64,000 nucleotides of DNA from Planctomycetota bacterium (lineage in GTDB: Bacteria; Planctomycetota; Phycisphaerae; Sedimentisphaerales; Anaerobacaceae), in the NCBI GenBank assembly GCA_019456195.1, contig VRUK01000001.1, forward strand, positions 1 through 64,000, given 5' to 3'. Positions 1 through 8,405 of the stretch are shown here, piece after piece. A program made the translations under genes and the position numbers. The notes under the pieces are model-generated. The model worked only from the letters and a program-made list of their open reading frames with translations, was not told where the DNA came from and did no database searches. Positions within the stretch are counted from its first letter, which is position 1, and every line of letters starts with the position of its first letter.

Positions 1-140
1 TGGGCTAAACATAATGCGATAATTATAGTAGATTCTGCACAAAAGTCTGTATTTTTGTCGAGAAAATTTTAGCCGTATCTAACGTGAGTGTTAAAGGATC
101 TGATGTTATTCTCAGTATGGCATAGTGTAGAAAATAGATA

Positions 141-170
141 ATACGTAAAGCGCGTACGCGCTTTACGTAT
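141..170. repeat. 30-bp perfect palindrome
   Basis: The arms ATACGTAAAGCGCGT and ACGCGCTTTACGTAT are exact reverse complements and abut with no spacer. The flanking A on each side breaks the symmetry. As RNA it could form a hairpin about 140 nt beyond the stop of the leftward gene at 306-797. The leftward sequence after it is only mildly T-rich, so it is a weak terminator candidate. A dimeric protein-binding site is the other option. The rest of 1-305 shows no gene. Confidence 0.9.
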
Positions 171-305
171 AACAATTATCGCGTCTCGAAGGATTGGGAT
201 CTTCCCCAAAAGGACGGGACTTTCAGCGCTGAGCTATGATATCTCGTAGCTCGTATTGCGGCATCTCATGACTTGTGGTTTATTTCAGTAAAACCATCGT
301 TGACA

Positions 306-797
306 CTAATCCTTGCTGCGAGAACAAACCCGCTTCCAGAAGCGTCTGGCGAGTTCCTTGATATTAACGCTAATACCAAACACGCCTGGTTTTACTTCAA
401 CAATTTCCTTTTGCTCCGTTTCTGCTGGCTTTTCGGAGCTTAATTTCTCTTTTTCGATTTGAGCGATTTGCTGAAGCCTCGAAATGAGCCTGCGTGCCGG
501 TCCTAAAAGTTCTATTTCCTTGATACGAGCCTCGGGCGCGTTCTCTTCTCTCAAGTCCTCGACCAGCTTCGCACCACTCAGTAGCTTATTGCACTCCGCC
601 TTCAGGTCTTTCCCCAACTCCGGCACATCCTTTAGCAAGATGTCCACCGCTTTGTCAACCTGACTTTCAAAGGCTACACGAAGAGCAAGCCAGCATCCGA
701 GATCCCTAAGACGTCCGTCAATCACGTCTGTTCGCCACTTGTCCAGCGCATCAGCAGCTTGCTCAATTGCTTTGATTTTGTCTGGAGTTAATGCCAT
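306..797 (-). CDS. hypothetical charged cytoplasmic protein
   Basis: The product is 163 aa and I do not recognise its family. It starts at ATG with an AAGGAA ribosome site about 6 nt upstream. There is no signal peptide or membrane segment. The sequence is rich in Lys, Glu and Leu and looks mostly helical, including a stretch around residues 85-125 that could be coiled coil. The C-terminus (about 140-163) is basic and amphipathic, with a GVFGISVN strand before it. The next gene leftward of its promoter side lies only 81 nt away on the same strand, so the two could share a transcript. Function unknown. Confidence 0.6.
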   Translation of the reverse strand: MALTPDKIKAIEQAADALDKWRTDVIDGRLRDLGCWLALRVAFESQVDKAVDILLKDVPELGKDLKAECNKLLSGAKLVEDLREENAPEARIKEIELLGPARRLISRLQQIAQIEKEKLSSEKPAETEQKEIVEVKPGVFGISVNIKELARRFWKRVCSRSKD

Positions 798-878
798 TAC
801 ATTTCCTTCAATCCTGCATTGTCACTGGAACACAATTCCTCAAAGCGAATCAACGCTCCATACTTGTCTGATATTTAC

Positions 879-1217
879 TTACTCTTGTCTGATCTTCTGG
901 TCTATTTTTACGTCATATCTTTGTTCTTGAGTCGTCCAGTAGTTTTTCCCCCACCCGACAAGCTTACCGTCTTCAATAAGCAATGGGGTCAGGTCGCTAT
1001 CTCTATACAATGGAGCTTTAGTTACATACAGCAACCATTCGTCTTGTCCTTCAGCTTCTCTCCTGTAAGGTTTTCCCATAATCTGCAATATCTGCTCTTT
1101 GGTCATACCGACTTCCAACTTGTTCAAGTTATCTCTGTTTCTCGGAGCTTGTAGTGAATAAGCATAACAACCAGTCAGAAATACAGCAACCATTGACACA
1201 ACGACTACCTTTTTCAT
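879..1217 (-). CDS. small BamE/SmpA-like lipoprotein
   Basis: The product is 112 aa. The N-terminus is a lipoprotein signal: a short basic start, a hydrophobic stretch and lipobox LTGC, with the lipidated Cys at about residue 17. The segment VGMTKEQILQIMGKP (about 37-51) followed by WLLY and LIEDGKLVGWG matches the SmpA/OmlA (BamE-like) and DUF3192 folds, which are small outer-membrane-associated lipoproteins. The start is supported by AAGGAG 7 nt upstream. It probably sits on the periplasmic face of a membrane. A role in outer-membrane assembly is only an analogy, because the fold is also found in lipoproteins of unknown function. Confidence 0.7.
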   Translation of the reverse strand: MKKVVVVSMVAVFLTGCYAYSLQAPRNRDNLNKLEVGMTKEQILQIMGKPYRREAEGQDEWLLYVTKAPLYRDSDLTPLLIEDGKLVGWGKNYWTTQEQRYDVKIDQKIRQE

Positions 1218-1479
1218 AGCAACTCCTTTCCTTCAGTTAGACTAATCTGTTTGATTTAAGCCTTTTTCGTATCCCACAGTGTTACATAGAATAGCTTAAA
1301 AGACAAGATAATGCCTCTATTTTTGTTTGACCCACGGGTGACAGAAACCGATAATACGAATTGACAATTGAATAGCTGTGCTGCACCGAGATTTTGGCGT
1401 TTTGTCTTAAAGTGGCAAATTTACTAACCCGAAAACGCGGGAAGGCAGTGCTACTTTGGCCGTATAAGGACTTGGTACT

Positions 1480-1713
1480 ATGAATAAGAAACAAATTATT
1501 TGTTTGTGGCTGGGAATAGCAGTTTTTGTGTTTGCCGGTTTAGTAACACTATACGAACCGATATATTTATGGAAGGGTTTTGGAAGAGAGCCAGGGGGTG
1601 GTGACTTAATGTTACCTCGCTTTATTGTTCTTTGGGTATGTATCATTGTAGTAACTATTGGTCTAATCTATACATTCAGAGATAAACAAGACAAAAAGGA
1701 CAAAGATGTCTAA
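1480..1713 (+). CDS. small two-helix membrane protein
   Basis: The product is 77 aa with two hydrophobic helices (about 5-24 and 46-64) joined by a short loop with Gly-Gly, and a very charged tail (RDKQDKKDKDV). An AAGGA site lies about 8 nt before the ATG. I do not recognise a family. It stands alone between leftward genes and the rightward gene at 1794. Its composition and clear ribosome site make a real membrane peptide likelier than a chance frame, but no function can be given. The 262-nt stretch 1218-1479 before it shows no other gene. Confidence 0.5.
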   Translation: MNKKQIICLWLGIAVFVFAGLVTLYEPIYLWKGFGREPGGGDLMLPRFIVLWVCIIVVTIGLIYTFRDKQDKKDKDV

Positions 1714-1793
1714 TTCACAACACTCCTGCTACTTGGCTTTGGTTGACTAGCGATGTGCAAGAAAAGTCAGAATTTACTTAAAAAGACCAAACT

Positions 1794-2288
1794 ATGGTAT
1801 CTACAACAGTTTACATTTTGGCAAAAGAGCTTGGCGTAAAGAAGTGTTCTGCTATCATAAATAAATGCCAGGAGCATAATTTTTCAACAATAAAAACTCC
1901 TATGTCGCGGGTGTCTCCTGGTTTGGCAGGACTTATCCGGGAATGGTTCTCAAATCCTGATGACTTTCAAAATAAGCAGCCGAACAGTTTTACTTTTCTC
2001 GGTGCAAATTATGAGGTACACGAGTGGAATGAAATCTTGATAGGTGTTTGCAGGATTATGGCAGAGAAAGAGCCTGAGAAATTTCAACGAGTTCTTCTCA
2101 GCTTTAGGGGGCCGAAACGTAGTTATTTTTCGCGGAATAAAAAAGAACTGGAACAGCATAAAGAAATTCCTAATACTGGCATATATGCAATGACAAAGTT
2201 GGGTGCAAACGCGATGGTCCGCAGGTCTAAAGATGTAATTAAACGTTTTGACTACAATCCAGATGACCTTAAAGTCATGGCAGTATGA
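1794..2288 (+). CDS. IF2N-like domain protein with uncharacterised C-terminal domain
   Basis: The product is 164 aa. Residues about 4-50 (VYILAKELGVKKCSAIINKC...SPGLAGLIREWF) resemble the small helical N-terminal domain of translation initiation factor IF2 (IF2_N), which in IF2 is repeated before the GTPase. No GTPase follows here. The rest (about 65-164) carries RGPKRSYFSRN and TGIYAMTKLGANAMVRRSKDVIKRFDY, a pattern I associate with uncharacterised bacterial C-terminal domains, not a known enzyme. No convincing Shine-Dalgarno site precedes the ATG. There is no signal peptide. A nucleic-acid-binding role is plausible from the first domain but is inferred. Confidence 0.6.
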   Translation: MVSTTVYILAKELGVKKCSAIINKCQEHNFSTIKTPMSRVSPGLAGLIREWFSNPDDFQNKQPNSFTFLGANYEVHEWNEILIGVCRIMAEKEPEKFQRVLLSFRGPKRSYFSRNKKELEQHKEIPNTGIYAMTKLGANAMVRRSKDVIKRFDYNPDDLKVMAV

Positions 2289-2363
2289 ACATTAAAGCGC
2301 CGTTACGCTAATGCAGAGAAATGTAAATTAGCTCTTGCTCCTAAGCTTGTGTGCAGTGGTTGG

Positions 2364-2624
2364 TCAGGGGCGGTAGATTTCTCTTCTGTGGCCGATTTTG
2401 AATATATTGATTAGCGAATCTTTATCTTCAATAGAATAGACTATTCTGTAATCGCCCTGCCGGATGCGATATTGCTCCTGTCCCGAGAGTTTCTTTGAGC
2501 CTTGAGGTCTGGGATTTTCGGAAAGTGATTGAATACGTTTAATTATTCTTTGCAGGTCTTTCTTCGGGAGGGCTTCCAGCTCTTTTGCGGCGGATTTTTT
2601 GATAGTTATTCTATATTTTGCCAT
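2364..2624 (-). CDS. RelE/ParE-family toxin
   Basis: The product is 86 aa, the usual size for this family. It has the RelE pattern: an N-terminal beta strand and basic helix (YRITIKKSAAKELEALPKKDLQRI), then NPRPQGSKKL, the core strands YRIRQGDYRIVYSI and the C-terminal IGHRREIYR with the basic residues typical of mRNA-cleaving members. The start overlaps the end of the antitoxin gene by 14 nt, so translation is probably coupled and the antitoxin is made first. RelE toxins cleave mRNA at the ribosome, while ParE members poison gyrase. The GHRxEIY tail favours RelE. Regulation is expected from the shared promoter at 2865-2893. Confidence 0.92.
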   Translation of the reverse strand: MAKYRITIKKSAAKELEALPKKDLQRIIKRIQSLSENPRPQGSKKLSGQEQYRIRQGDYRIVYSIEDKDSLINIFKIGHRREIYRP

Positions 2625-2844
2625 TTTTTCTGAGCTTCTTCAAAACATCCTCAAACGGCAGGCTTGGTTCTTTTCGTCGCTGCTCGAAAGCCGCCAGGTC
2701 AATGGAATCCTCCGCTAAAGAAAATTTAATCGCCTCCTCAACCAACTCCGACATAGAGTGCTCCGTTTGGGCCGCTTTTATGCGTAATGCGCGATGCAAA
2801 TCAGAATCCAGATAAACTGTAGTTCTTTTGGTATTAGCTTTCAT
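2611..2844 (-). CDS. ribbon-helix-helix antitoxin (CopG-like)
   Basis: The product is 77 aa. The N-terminus KRTTVYLDSDLHRALRIKAAQTEHSMSELVEEAIKFSL is a canonical ribbon-helix-helix DNA-binding domain: beta strand TTVYL, two helices and the conserved S-x-S-ELV turn. The C-terminal third (about 50-77, acidic then basic) should wrap the toxin. It is the first gene of the toxin-antitoxin pair and overlaps relE by 14 nt. GAGGTGAT precedes the ATG. Such antitoxins bind their own promoter as dimers, and short TGACATC-type repeats lie in the promoter just upstream. Confidence 0.9.
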   Translation of the reverse strand: MKANTKRTTVYLDSDLHRALRIKAAQTEHSMSELVEEAIKFSLAEDSIDLAAFEQRRKEPSLPFEDVLKKLRKNGKI

Positions 2845-2864
2845 ATTATCACCTCGTTAGTAAC

Positions 2865-2900
2865 ATCATAACATTATAACGTCATGATGTCAAGATGTCA
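2865..2900 (-). promoter_or_regulatory. toxin-antitoxin promoter and likely operator
   Basis: Read leftward, TTGACA (2888-2893) and TATGAT (2865-2870) are 17 nt apart, a near-consensus sigma-70 promoter about 20 nt upstream of the antitoxin ATG. The -35 box lies inside tandem TGACATC copies (TGACATC-T-TGACATC-A-TGACG), and the -10 box lies in related ATGATGTT sequence. This is where a ribbon-helix-helix antitoxin would be expected to bind for autoregulation. The promoter match is seen directly; operator function is inferred. Confidence 0.75.
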
Positions 2901-3357
2901 TTAATATTTTTTTCATAATTTATCATTTTTACCGGCCCATCGGGGGGAGAAGATATTTTAAATGGCCACCGGAGTCCCCGAAAGCGTCATTTTTTCCTTG
3001 ATTCGCAGTGTAAAAAGGTGTATAATTATTTTATATTTAGCGGCCTGGCTAGCGCTGAAAGGAGAAGGGTGTACAATTCCTTTTAGTCTGCTTTTTATAG
3101 GTCCTGTAACGGTATCAAATTGACGTAATGTGCGCCTGAAGTGTTCATAAGGATGTGCAGACTTCGGTTTTTATCGGTTCTTATAGATGAAATATATCAC
3201 CTTTGCAACGAGCCATATTCGTTTTTTGGGTTAACTTAGCGAAGGCTTGTACCGATATATTAACAGAAATAGTGCGGTATTAAAACGAGGAAAGGAAATC
3301 CTGCTAAATGATTTTCTGCCCGTTTTTTTTACCTGAAGGTGTGAAAGGGAATATACG
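2901..3357. other. intergenic stretch, no gene seen
   Basis: About 450 bp separate the leftward toxin-antitoxin promoter from the rightward lipoprotein gene. No coding frame with a ribosome site, RNA gene or clear promoter was recognised. GAAAGGG shortly before 3358 is the ribosome site of the next gene. Confidence 0.5.
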
Positions 3358-5007
3358 ATGAAAAAAATCCTGACTATCTCGCTTGTTTTGCTGGTATTTA
3401 GCTCCTTAGGCTGCGAGAGCATGAAGAGCTTTTTTAAGCCAAAGGATGGGGAGCCGGAATCAAAGCAGCCTGAAAAGTTCTTTTGGGATAGCAGCCACGA
3501 ACCCATAGCTATAGCTCCAATCAATGCGGTGCCAGCTCCGGCTGGTGGTTTGCCTGTTCCGGCAGATGCGCGTGCTGTCAACGAGGGTAGGCAACTGGTA
3601 GTTCTCAGTCAGTCCGACATGGCCGTGGTCTCGATGACCTATCCATGGCCGGAATGCGGGATTGTTCGATTGGACAAGACCGTGCCGAGAGAAGTCGAAC
3701 TAAACAGGTCGTTTGATTACTTCATCGCAGTTACAAACCTGACGGAAACGGTACTGACCGATATTGTGGTAAACGAAGAGCTTTCACGTGGTTTTGAATT
3801 CACAAGGTCAAATCCGGCAGCGAGAAAAGATGTGGATAAACTTGTGTGGGAGATAAAATCGCTCGGGCCGAAAGCCAGCAAGCGAATTACAGTTTCCGGC
3901 GTGGCTACGAGCGCCGATTCCCTTGAACATTGCACAACTGTTGTTACACCCATCATCCCGGCTTGTGTTCCTATAAGAATTGTTCAACCCAGGTTAGAGC
4001 TGGCGAAGGTAGTGCCGGATGAAGCATTACTCTGTGAGGCGATTCCGGTTGTGTTCGTGGTGACCAATTCAGGAACGGGTTCCGCACAAAACGTCAGAAT
4101 CGTTGATGCGCTTCCCATTGGGTTGCGGACTATTGACGGCAAGAGTAAATTAGTTTTGGATGTAGGCACACTGAGCGAAGGTCAGTCGCGGCAATTCTCG
4201 GCTGAACTGCGAGCAGCCAAGGTAGGTAGATATACCAGCAAAGCAGTGGCTTCCTCGGCTACCGGCCTGAGAGCGGAATCAGCAAATACTACTACGATTG
4301 TAAGTCTGCCTGTGCTGGCAATCGAGAATAACGGTCCAAGAAAACATTATCTCGGTCGAAAGGTAACTTACGAAATAACAGTTGCCAATAAGTCGGATAT
4401 CCCTGCGAAAAATACTATTGTAGAAGATACCGTCCCGAATGGGGCTACCTCTATAGAAGCAAATGAAGGCGCAAAGCTTTCCGGCTCAAAATTGATCTGG
4501 GAGTTCGGTACTCTTGCGCCGAATAGCATCAAAAATGTACGTGTCTCCTATATTCCGACAGAGGCTGGTATGCAAACGAATAGCGCAACCGTAACTGCAT
4601 ACTGTTCGGAGGCTGTAACTGCTTCTGTGCAGACTATGGTAACAGGGATTTCCGCATTAGCGATGGAAGTTGTTGACATCGAAGATCCGGTTAGAGTCGG
4701 CTCACAAACGACATACCTAATCAGTGTTACGAACCAGGGATCTGCTGCTGCTACCAATATCCGCATCAATTGTCTTTTGGAAGCTAATGTTCAATATGTT
4801 TCCTCAGCGGGCGCAACTGCCGGTTCGGTAGAGGGACAGATGGTGAAGTTCTACCCGTTAAGCAGTCTTGAGCCGAAGGCCAGAGCCGCATGGCGTGTGG
4901 TCGTCGCAGCTGTAAAACCGGGAGATGTACGCTTCAAAGCCGTCATGAATGTTGACCAGCTTACACGTCCTGTTGAAGAAACGGAATCTACACATATTTA
5001 CGAGTAG
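3358..5007 (+). CDS. DUF11-repeat surface lipoprotein
   Basis: The product is 549 aa. A lipoprotein signal (MKKILTISLVLLVFSSLGC) places lipid on Cys19. After a Pro/Ala-rich linker come four immunoglobulin-like DUF11 repeats at about 115-205, 225-315, 335-425 and 440-540. They share the YxIxVTNxG...A.N..I.D.LP motif, then LxW..G.L.P...... and a closing beta strand. DUF11 repeats occur in cell-surface proteins, including the chlamydial OmcB family. The protein is therefore likely a periplasmic or outer-surface structural protein of the envelope. The ATG is preceded by AAAGGG. It appears to be a single-gene unit. The role as envelope scaffold is inferred. Confidence 0.85.
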   Translation: MKKILTISLVLLVFSSLGCESMKSFFKPKDGEPESKQPEKFFWDSSHEPIAIAPINAVPAPAGGLPVPADARAVNEGRQLVVLSQSDMAVVSMTYPWPECGIVRLDKTVPREVELNRSFDYFIAVTNLTETVLTDIVVNEELSRGFEFTRSNPAARKDVDKLVWEIKSLGPKASKRITVSGVATSADSLEHCTTVVTPIIPACVPIRIVQPRLELAKVVPDEALLCEAIPVVFVVTNSGTGSAQNVRIVDALPIGLRTIDGKSKLVLDVGTLSEGQSRQFSAELRAAKVGRYTSKAVASSATGLRAESANTTTIVSLPVLAIENNGPRKHYLGRKVTYEITVANKSDIPAKNTIVEDTVPNGATSIEANEGAKLSGSKLIWEFGTLAPNSIKNVRVSYIPTEAGMQTNSATVTAYCSEAVTASVQTMVTGISALAMEVVDIEDPVRVGSQTTYLISVTNQGSAAATNIRINCLLEANVQYVSSAGATAGSVEGQMVKFYPLSSLEPKARAAWRVVVAAVKPGDVRFKAVMNVDQLTRPVEETESTHIYE

Positions 5008-5215
5008 TTACGATTTGAAATATGGCGCCGCGTCGTAATTTGCGCCGTGGTGCCGTATTGAAAATCCGTTTTGTTCATATTCAAGTTCACATTTTCTTAT
5101 GCCATTCCATGATTAAGAATTGGCTGTATTTTTCTTGATTAGTAGTAGAAAAGTGATTAGATAAATATTGTTTATTATACATATCAGCCGGTAATAGTTT
5201 TTGGGAGGTTTTAAG

Positions 5216-5680
5216 ATGCGAGTGATAAAACTTTTAGACGAGTCGGCGGTTGGTTACGAGATTACCGAACACTCACCTGCTTTTACGGCGCAGCAGATGG
5301 CTGCTGCCGAGCACGAGCCGGGCAAATACGTAGCAAAACCGGTTATTGTCAAAGCCGACGGTAAATACATCATGTGTGTGCTCTCAGCGTGTTACAAGAT
5401 TGATTTAGGCACCTTGAAAAGCCAACTGGGCGCTAAATCAGTTGAGTTGGCCCGGGAAGAGGAAATCGGCGCAATATTTGACGATTGTGAGCTGGGAGCC
5501 GAGCCGCCCTTCGGCAATCTGTATGACTTGCCTACTATTATGGACAAGGCCCTGGAAAAAGACGACCATATAACGTTCCAGGCCGGCACGCATGACAAAG
5601 CGATACGGATGGATATGGTTGATTACCGAAAGCTTGCAGAGCCTAAAGTGCTTGAATTCAGCTATCATATGACGTCGTGA
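5216..5680 (+). CDS. YbaK/ProX-type aminoacyl-tRNA deacylase
   Basis: The product is 154 aa with one YbaK/EbsC editing domain covering most of its length (Ser/Thr after EH, conserved K in KPVIVKADGKYIMCVL, and GxxPPFG near residue 95). This family hydrolyses mischarged aminoacyl-tRNAs in trans, for example Ala-tRNA-Pro or Cys-tRNA-Pro; the substrate cannot be read from sequence. An in-frame TTG lies 15 nt earlier, but the GGGAGG at 5203-5208 is then the ribosome site of the ATG at 5216, so the later start is chosen. It is flanked on the right by the terminator of the convergent aminotransferase gene. No signal peptide, so cytoplasmic. Confidence 0.85.
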   Translation: MRVIKLLDESAVGYEITEHSPAFTAQQMAAAEHEPGKYVAKPVIVKADGKYIMCVLSACYKIDLGTLKSQLGAKSVELAREEEIGAIFDDCELGAEPPFGNLYDLPTIMDKALEKDDHITFQAGTHDKAIRMDMVDYRKLAEPKVLEFSYHMTS

Positions 5681-5703
5681 TTGCAGTTTCTCAGGGCGAG
5701 TAT

Positions 5704-5737
5704 AAAAAAAGCCCCCGGGCTAATAGAACCCGGGAGC
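5704..5737 (-). terminator. rho-independent terminator of the aminotransferase gene
   Basis: Read leftward the sequence is GCTCCCGGG, a 9-nt loop, CCCGGGGGC and then seven T. The stem is GC-rich with one unpaired position. It lies 28 nt past the stop codon of the gene at 5766-6854. The converging deacylase gene ends 23 nt to its left, so the same stem may also stop rightward transcription, although no T tract follows on that side. Confidence 0.85.
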
Positions 5738-5765
5738 TGTACGCTCATAGAGTATGTTCGCCAGT

Positions 5766-6854
5766 TCAGGCGGTTTCCTCATCAATCCAGCCGAAAAGCT
5801 CCTTCAGATCGTCGAGGGTGATATCACCCATGTGAGCGATTCGGAAGGTTTGTTCTTTGAGCTTGCCGTAGCCGTTGCCAAAAATTGTATTGTGCTTTTG
5901 CTGTATTCTGCTGATGGTTTCGGCGACGTTGATACCTCTGGTATTCTTGACTGTTGTAAGTGTATCTGAGGCGTACTTTTCATCGCAGAAGAGGTCATAT
6001 TTCTCAATGGCCCAGGCCCTTACAAAATCAGCCATTTGTTTATGTCTTTCCCAGACATTGTCCATACCCTCTTTGACCAGCTTTTTACACTGGTAGTTCA
6101 AAGCCATAATATGAGGAACATTCGGCGTAGTGGGTGTTTGGTTTTTCGCCGCCATTTTTGCAAAAGTCTGGAAGTCGAAGTAGTAACCTCTGTTGGGAAC
6201 ATTGCTGCTTTTTTCCAGGGCTTTGTTGCTTACCGCAGCCACAGCCAGGCCCGGCGGGATTGCAAACGCCTTCTGTACCGAGGCGAATACTACGTCCCAG
6301 CCAAGCTCGTCGAAATGCAAAGGCAGGCCAACCATCGCACTAACGGCATCGACGAAGACAAAGACATCCGGATATTTTTCCTTCATCATTTTACTGATTT
6401 CATAGACCGGATTTGTCAGGCCGGTGCTCGTTTCGTTATAAACCAGGGTAACTGCGGCATACTTGCCCGTGGCGAGTTTCTCGTCAATCATTTCAGGCAA
6501 AGTAGGCGTACCCCATTCGACTTTAAGCTCATCTACATTTTTGCCGCAGCTCTTAACCACTCCGGCCCATTTATCGCTGAAGGCCCCGCAGCACGTAGCA
6601 AGAACGGTTTCGTCAGGACCAACACAGTTGCGAACAGCGGCTTCCCAAATACCTGAGGCCGAGGATGTGGAGAGAAAAATATTCTGGTCAGTAAAGAGGA
6701 TTTTTTTGAGCATATCGACTGTTTCGCCGTGCAGTTGAGCATACTCTTTGCCGCGATGTCCGAGCGTTGGCCGTGCGAGCTGCTGCAGGACGTCTTCGTT
6801 GACCTTTACCGGTCCTGGAATGAATAATCTTGGTGGGTTTTTCCAATCTACCAT
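5766..6854 (-). CDS. class V aminotransferase (alanine-glyoxylate / serine-pyruvate type)
   Basis: The product is 362 aa and PLP-dependent. LFIPGPVKVNEDVL and the early LGHRGKEY are hallmarks of the alanine-glyoxylate/serine-pyruvate aminotransferase branch. STSSASGIWEAAV binds the cofactor phosphate, FVDAVSAMVG carries the PLP-ring Asp, and the Schiff-base lysine is in FASVQKAFAIPPGL. An upstream in-frame ATG would add 13 residues but has no ribosome site, so M14 is chosen. Some members of this branch serve as phosphoserine aminotransferase in organisms without classical SerC. The neighbouring DUF1015 gene, 126 nt upstream on the same strand, supports a serine link, but the substrate is not proven. 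Confidence 0.85.
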   Translation of the reverse strand: MVDWKNPPRLFIPGPVKVNEDVLQQLARPTLGHRGKEYAQLHGETVDMLKKILFTDQNIFLSTSSASGIWEAAVRNCVGPDETVLATCCGAFSDKWAGVVKSCGKNVDELKVEWGTPTLPEMIDEKLATGKYAAVTLVYNETSTGLTNPVYEISKMMKEKYPDVFVFVDAVSAMVGLPLHFDELGWDVVFASVQKAFAIPPGLAVAAVSNKALEKSSNVPNRGYYFDFQTFAKMAAKNQTPTTPNVPHIMALNYQCKKLVKEGMDNVWERHKQMADFVRAWAIEKYDLFCDEKYASDTLTTVKNTRGINVAETISRIQQKHNTIFGNGYGKLKEQTFRIAHMGDITLDDLKELFGWIDEETA

Positions 6855-6980
6855 ATCATCTACTCTTTTCTTTCTTTCATTCCCGCCCCGCATCGAAAGT
6901 GTGGGATAAGCTCCGGCGGGAATTTTTACTATTTTTGTTAGTGAGTCCCTGCCTTCGCAGAGATAACGTTTTAATTTATA

Positions 6981-8297
6981 TTACAATTTTTGAATCGTTA
7001 AGCCTGTAAATATTTTAGGATAAAAGTAAGTTGATTTTTGCGGCATTCTTTCCCCTGCTTCCGTTACCAGTTTTAGCTGCTGCATCTTTACGGGATTCAT
7101 AAAAAAGGCCGCCTGTTTGTGCCCTGCGTCAACCTGAGAGATTGACTCATCGATTGCATTTGGAGTATCTTTTACGTATTGAAGATTTTCACCTTTGGCC
7201 AGCCTTTCTTCGTCAATACCCAATATATTTTCCAGAATAAGTTTATGCAGAATGGATACATCGAGTGTTCTCCATGCCGGGCTCATATCGGGCATGATCG
7301 GATCCATCGCCTGCATGTCTCTCAGGACAGCAACGTAAAAGGCGTTGTTTGAGCCGTAAACACCAAATGCGTTTTTATCATCATCGTGTCCGGCCTTCAT
7401 TTGCTCAAGCATCTTTCGCTTTGCATTCATTTTGCTCTCGGGAGAATCAAACTTAAACTCGGTAAGCTCGAAGCTTTCTTTAAGCTCAGTAATAAGTTTC
7501 TCAAAGCTGAAGTTTTCGAGATTGCCTGCAAGCCGGTGTGTGGCTAAAACTATCAGCCCTTTATGTGAAATATTGGCAAAGGCGAGCATCTGATATTTAG
7601 CTGCCGGGTGGTCGCTTTCTTTGGAATAAGCCAAACCTGTCGTATAACGGTGATGTCCGTCTGCGATGACACAGCTTTTATCGTTCATCATTTTCACAAT
7701 TTGCTGGATATTTTCTTCGGCGGTTATTGCAAAAAGACGGTGACGTACATTTTGTTCGTCGATAAACTCGATAAGCGGCTCGGTTGTTGCGGTCTGTTCT
7801 ATGATTTTGTCTGCGATTTCCTGCTCGTCCTCATAGAGCATAAAGACCAGGCCGAACCCGGCTGTTGTTGCTTTTTTGAGACTGAGTCTGTCGAGCATTG
7901 GCTTTTTGAGCACCTGTTCGTGGGGCCTGACGATTTCTCCGAATTCTTCGAGCCTGGCCAAAGCTATAAAGGCCAGACGCTGAAATTGTATTCCACCCAG
8001 CTCGAAGTCCTGGACATAAGCATAGATAGTTTCAGCGGTATCTTCCTTTAATGCCCCTTGATTTATCCAGTTATTGAGATAACCGGCGGCCCTTGTGTAT
8101 TGATTATTGTCGCCGTTATCAGAGGCGTTTGTCTTTCCTTTGATTATGCGTACAATATTATGTTCGCTCTTATTATAAAGCTGCTCCTGCTGAACGTCGT
8201 TGATGACGTCATAAGGAGGAGCGATACAACTGCCCGGGTCGCCGACAACCGCCTTATCAAACCTAAATGCTTTGAACGGCTTAATTTGCATGTTCAT
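6981..8297 (-). CDS. DUF1015 family protein
   Basis: The product is 438 aa, full length for DUF1015. Visible family motifs are IKPFKAFRF, SCIAPPYDVI (about 24-33), HNIVRIIKG and the strongly conserved CVIADGHHRYTTGL near residue 210. I recall DUF1015 being grouped with the ParB/sulfiredoxin-like nucleotide-binding fold, where a GHHR-type motif holds ATP/ADP and some members are serine kinases. The gene sits directly upstream of the class V aminotransferase and may be cotranscribed with it. Its biochemical function is not established. The ATG has only a weak ribosome site; Met3 is an alternative start. Confidence 0.85.
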   Translation of the reverse strand: MNMQIKPFKAFRFDKAVVGDPGSCIAPPYDVINDVQQEQLYNKSEHNIVRIIKGKTNASDNGDNNQYTRAAGYLNNWINQGALKEDTAETIYAYVQDFELGGIQFQRLAFIALARLEEFGEIVRPHEQVLKKPMLDRLSLKKATTAGFGLVFMLYEDEQEIADKIIEQTATTEPLIEFIDEQNVRHRLFAITAEENIQQIVKMMNDKSCVIADGHHRYTTGLAYSKESDHPAAKYQMLAFANISHKGLIVLATHRLAGNLENFSFEKLITELKESFELTEFKFDSPESKMNAKRKMLEQMKAGHDDDKNAFGVYGSNNAFYVAVLRDMQAMDPIMPDMSPAWRTLDVSILHKLILENILGIDEERLAKGENLQYVKDTPNAIDESISQVDAGHKQAAFFMNPVKMQQLKLVTEAGERMPQKSTYFYPKIFTGLTIQKL

Positions 8298-8405
8298 TTC
8301 TCGTATTCGAAATCAGGATTAATTTATCTCTTTAAGACAGCTTGAGATTACAAAAACACGGATAATACTAAAGAAAAGAAGAATTGTCAAATACGATCAG
8401 GGCAT

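Noticed and set aside
181..260. tRNA-like look on the minus strand (AGCTCAG, then a loop-like segment)
   Set aside because: No cloverleaf can be drawn: the T-arm and acceptor stem do not pair and no anticodon arm fits.
1282..1646. Leftward frames between 1282 and 1646
   Set aside because: They lie antisense to, or just before, the small membrane protein gene, have no ribosome site and have unlikely composition.
6036..6656. Long rightward frame inside the aminotransferase gene
   Set aside because: It is antisense to a well-recognised enzyme and shows no family features.
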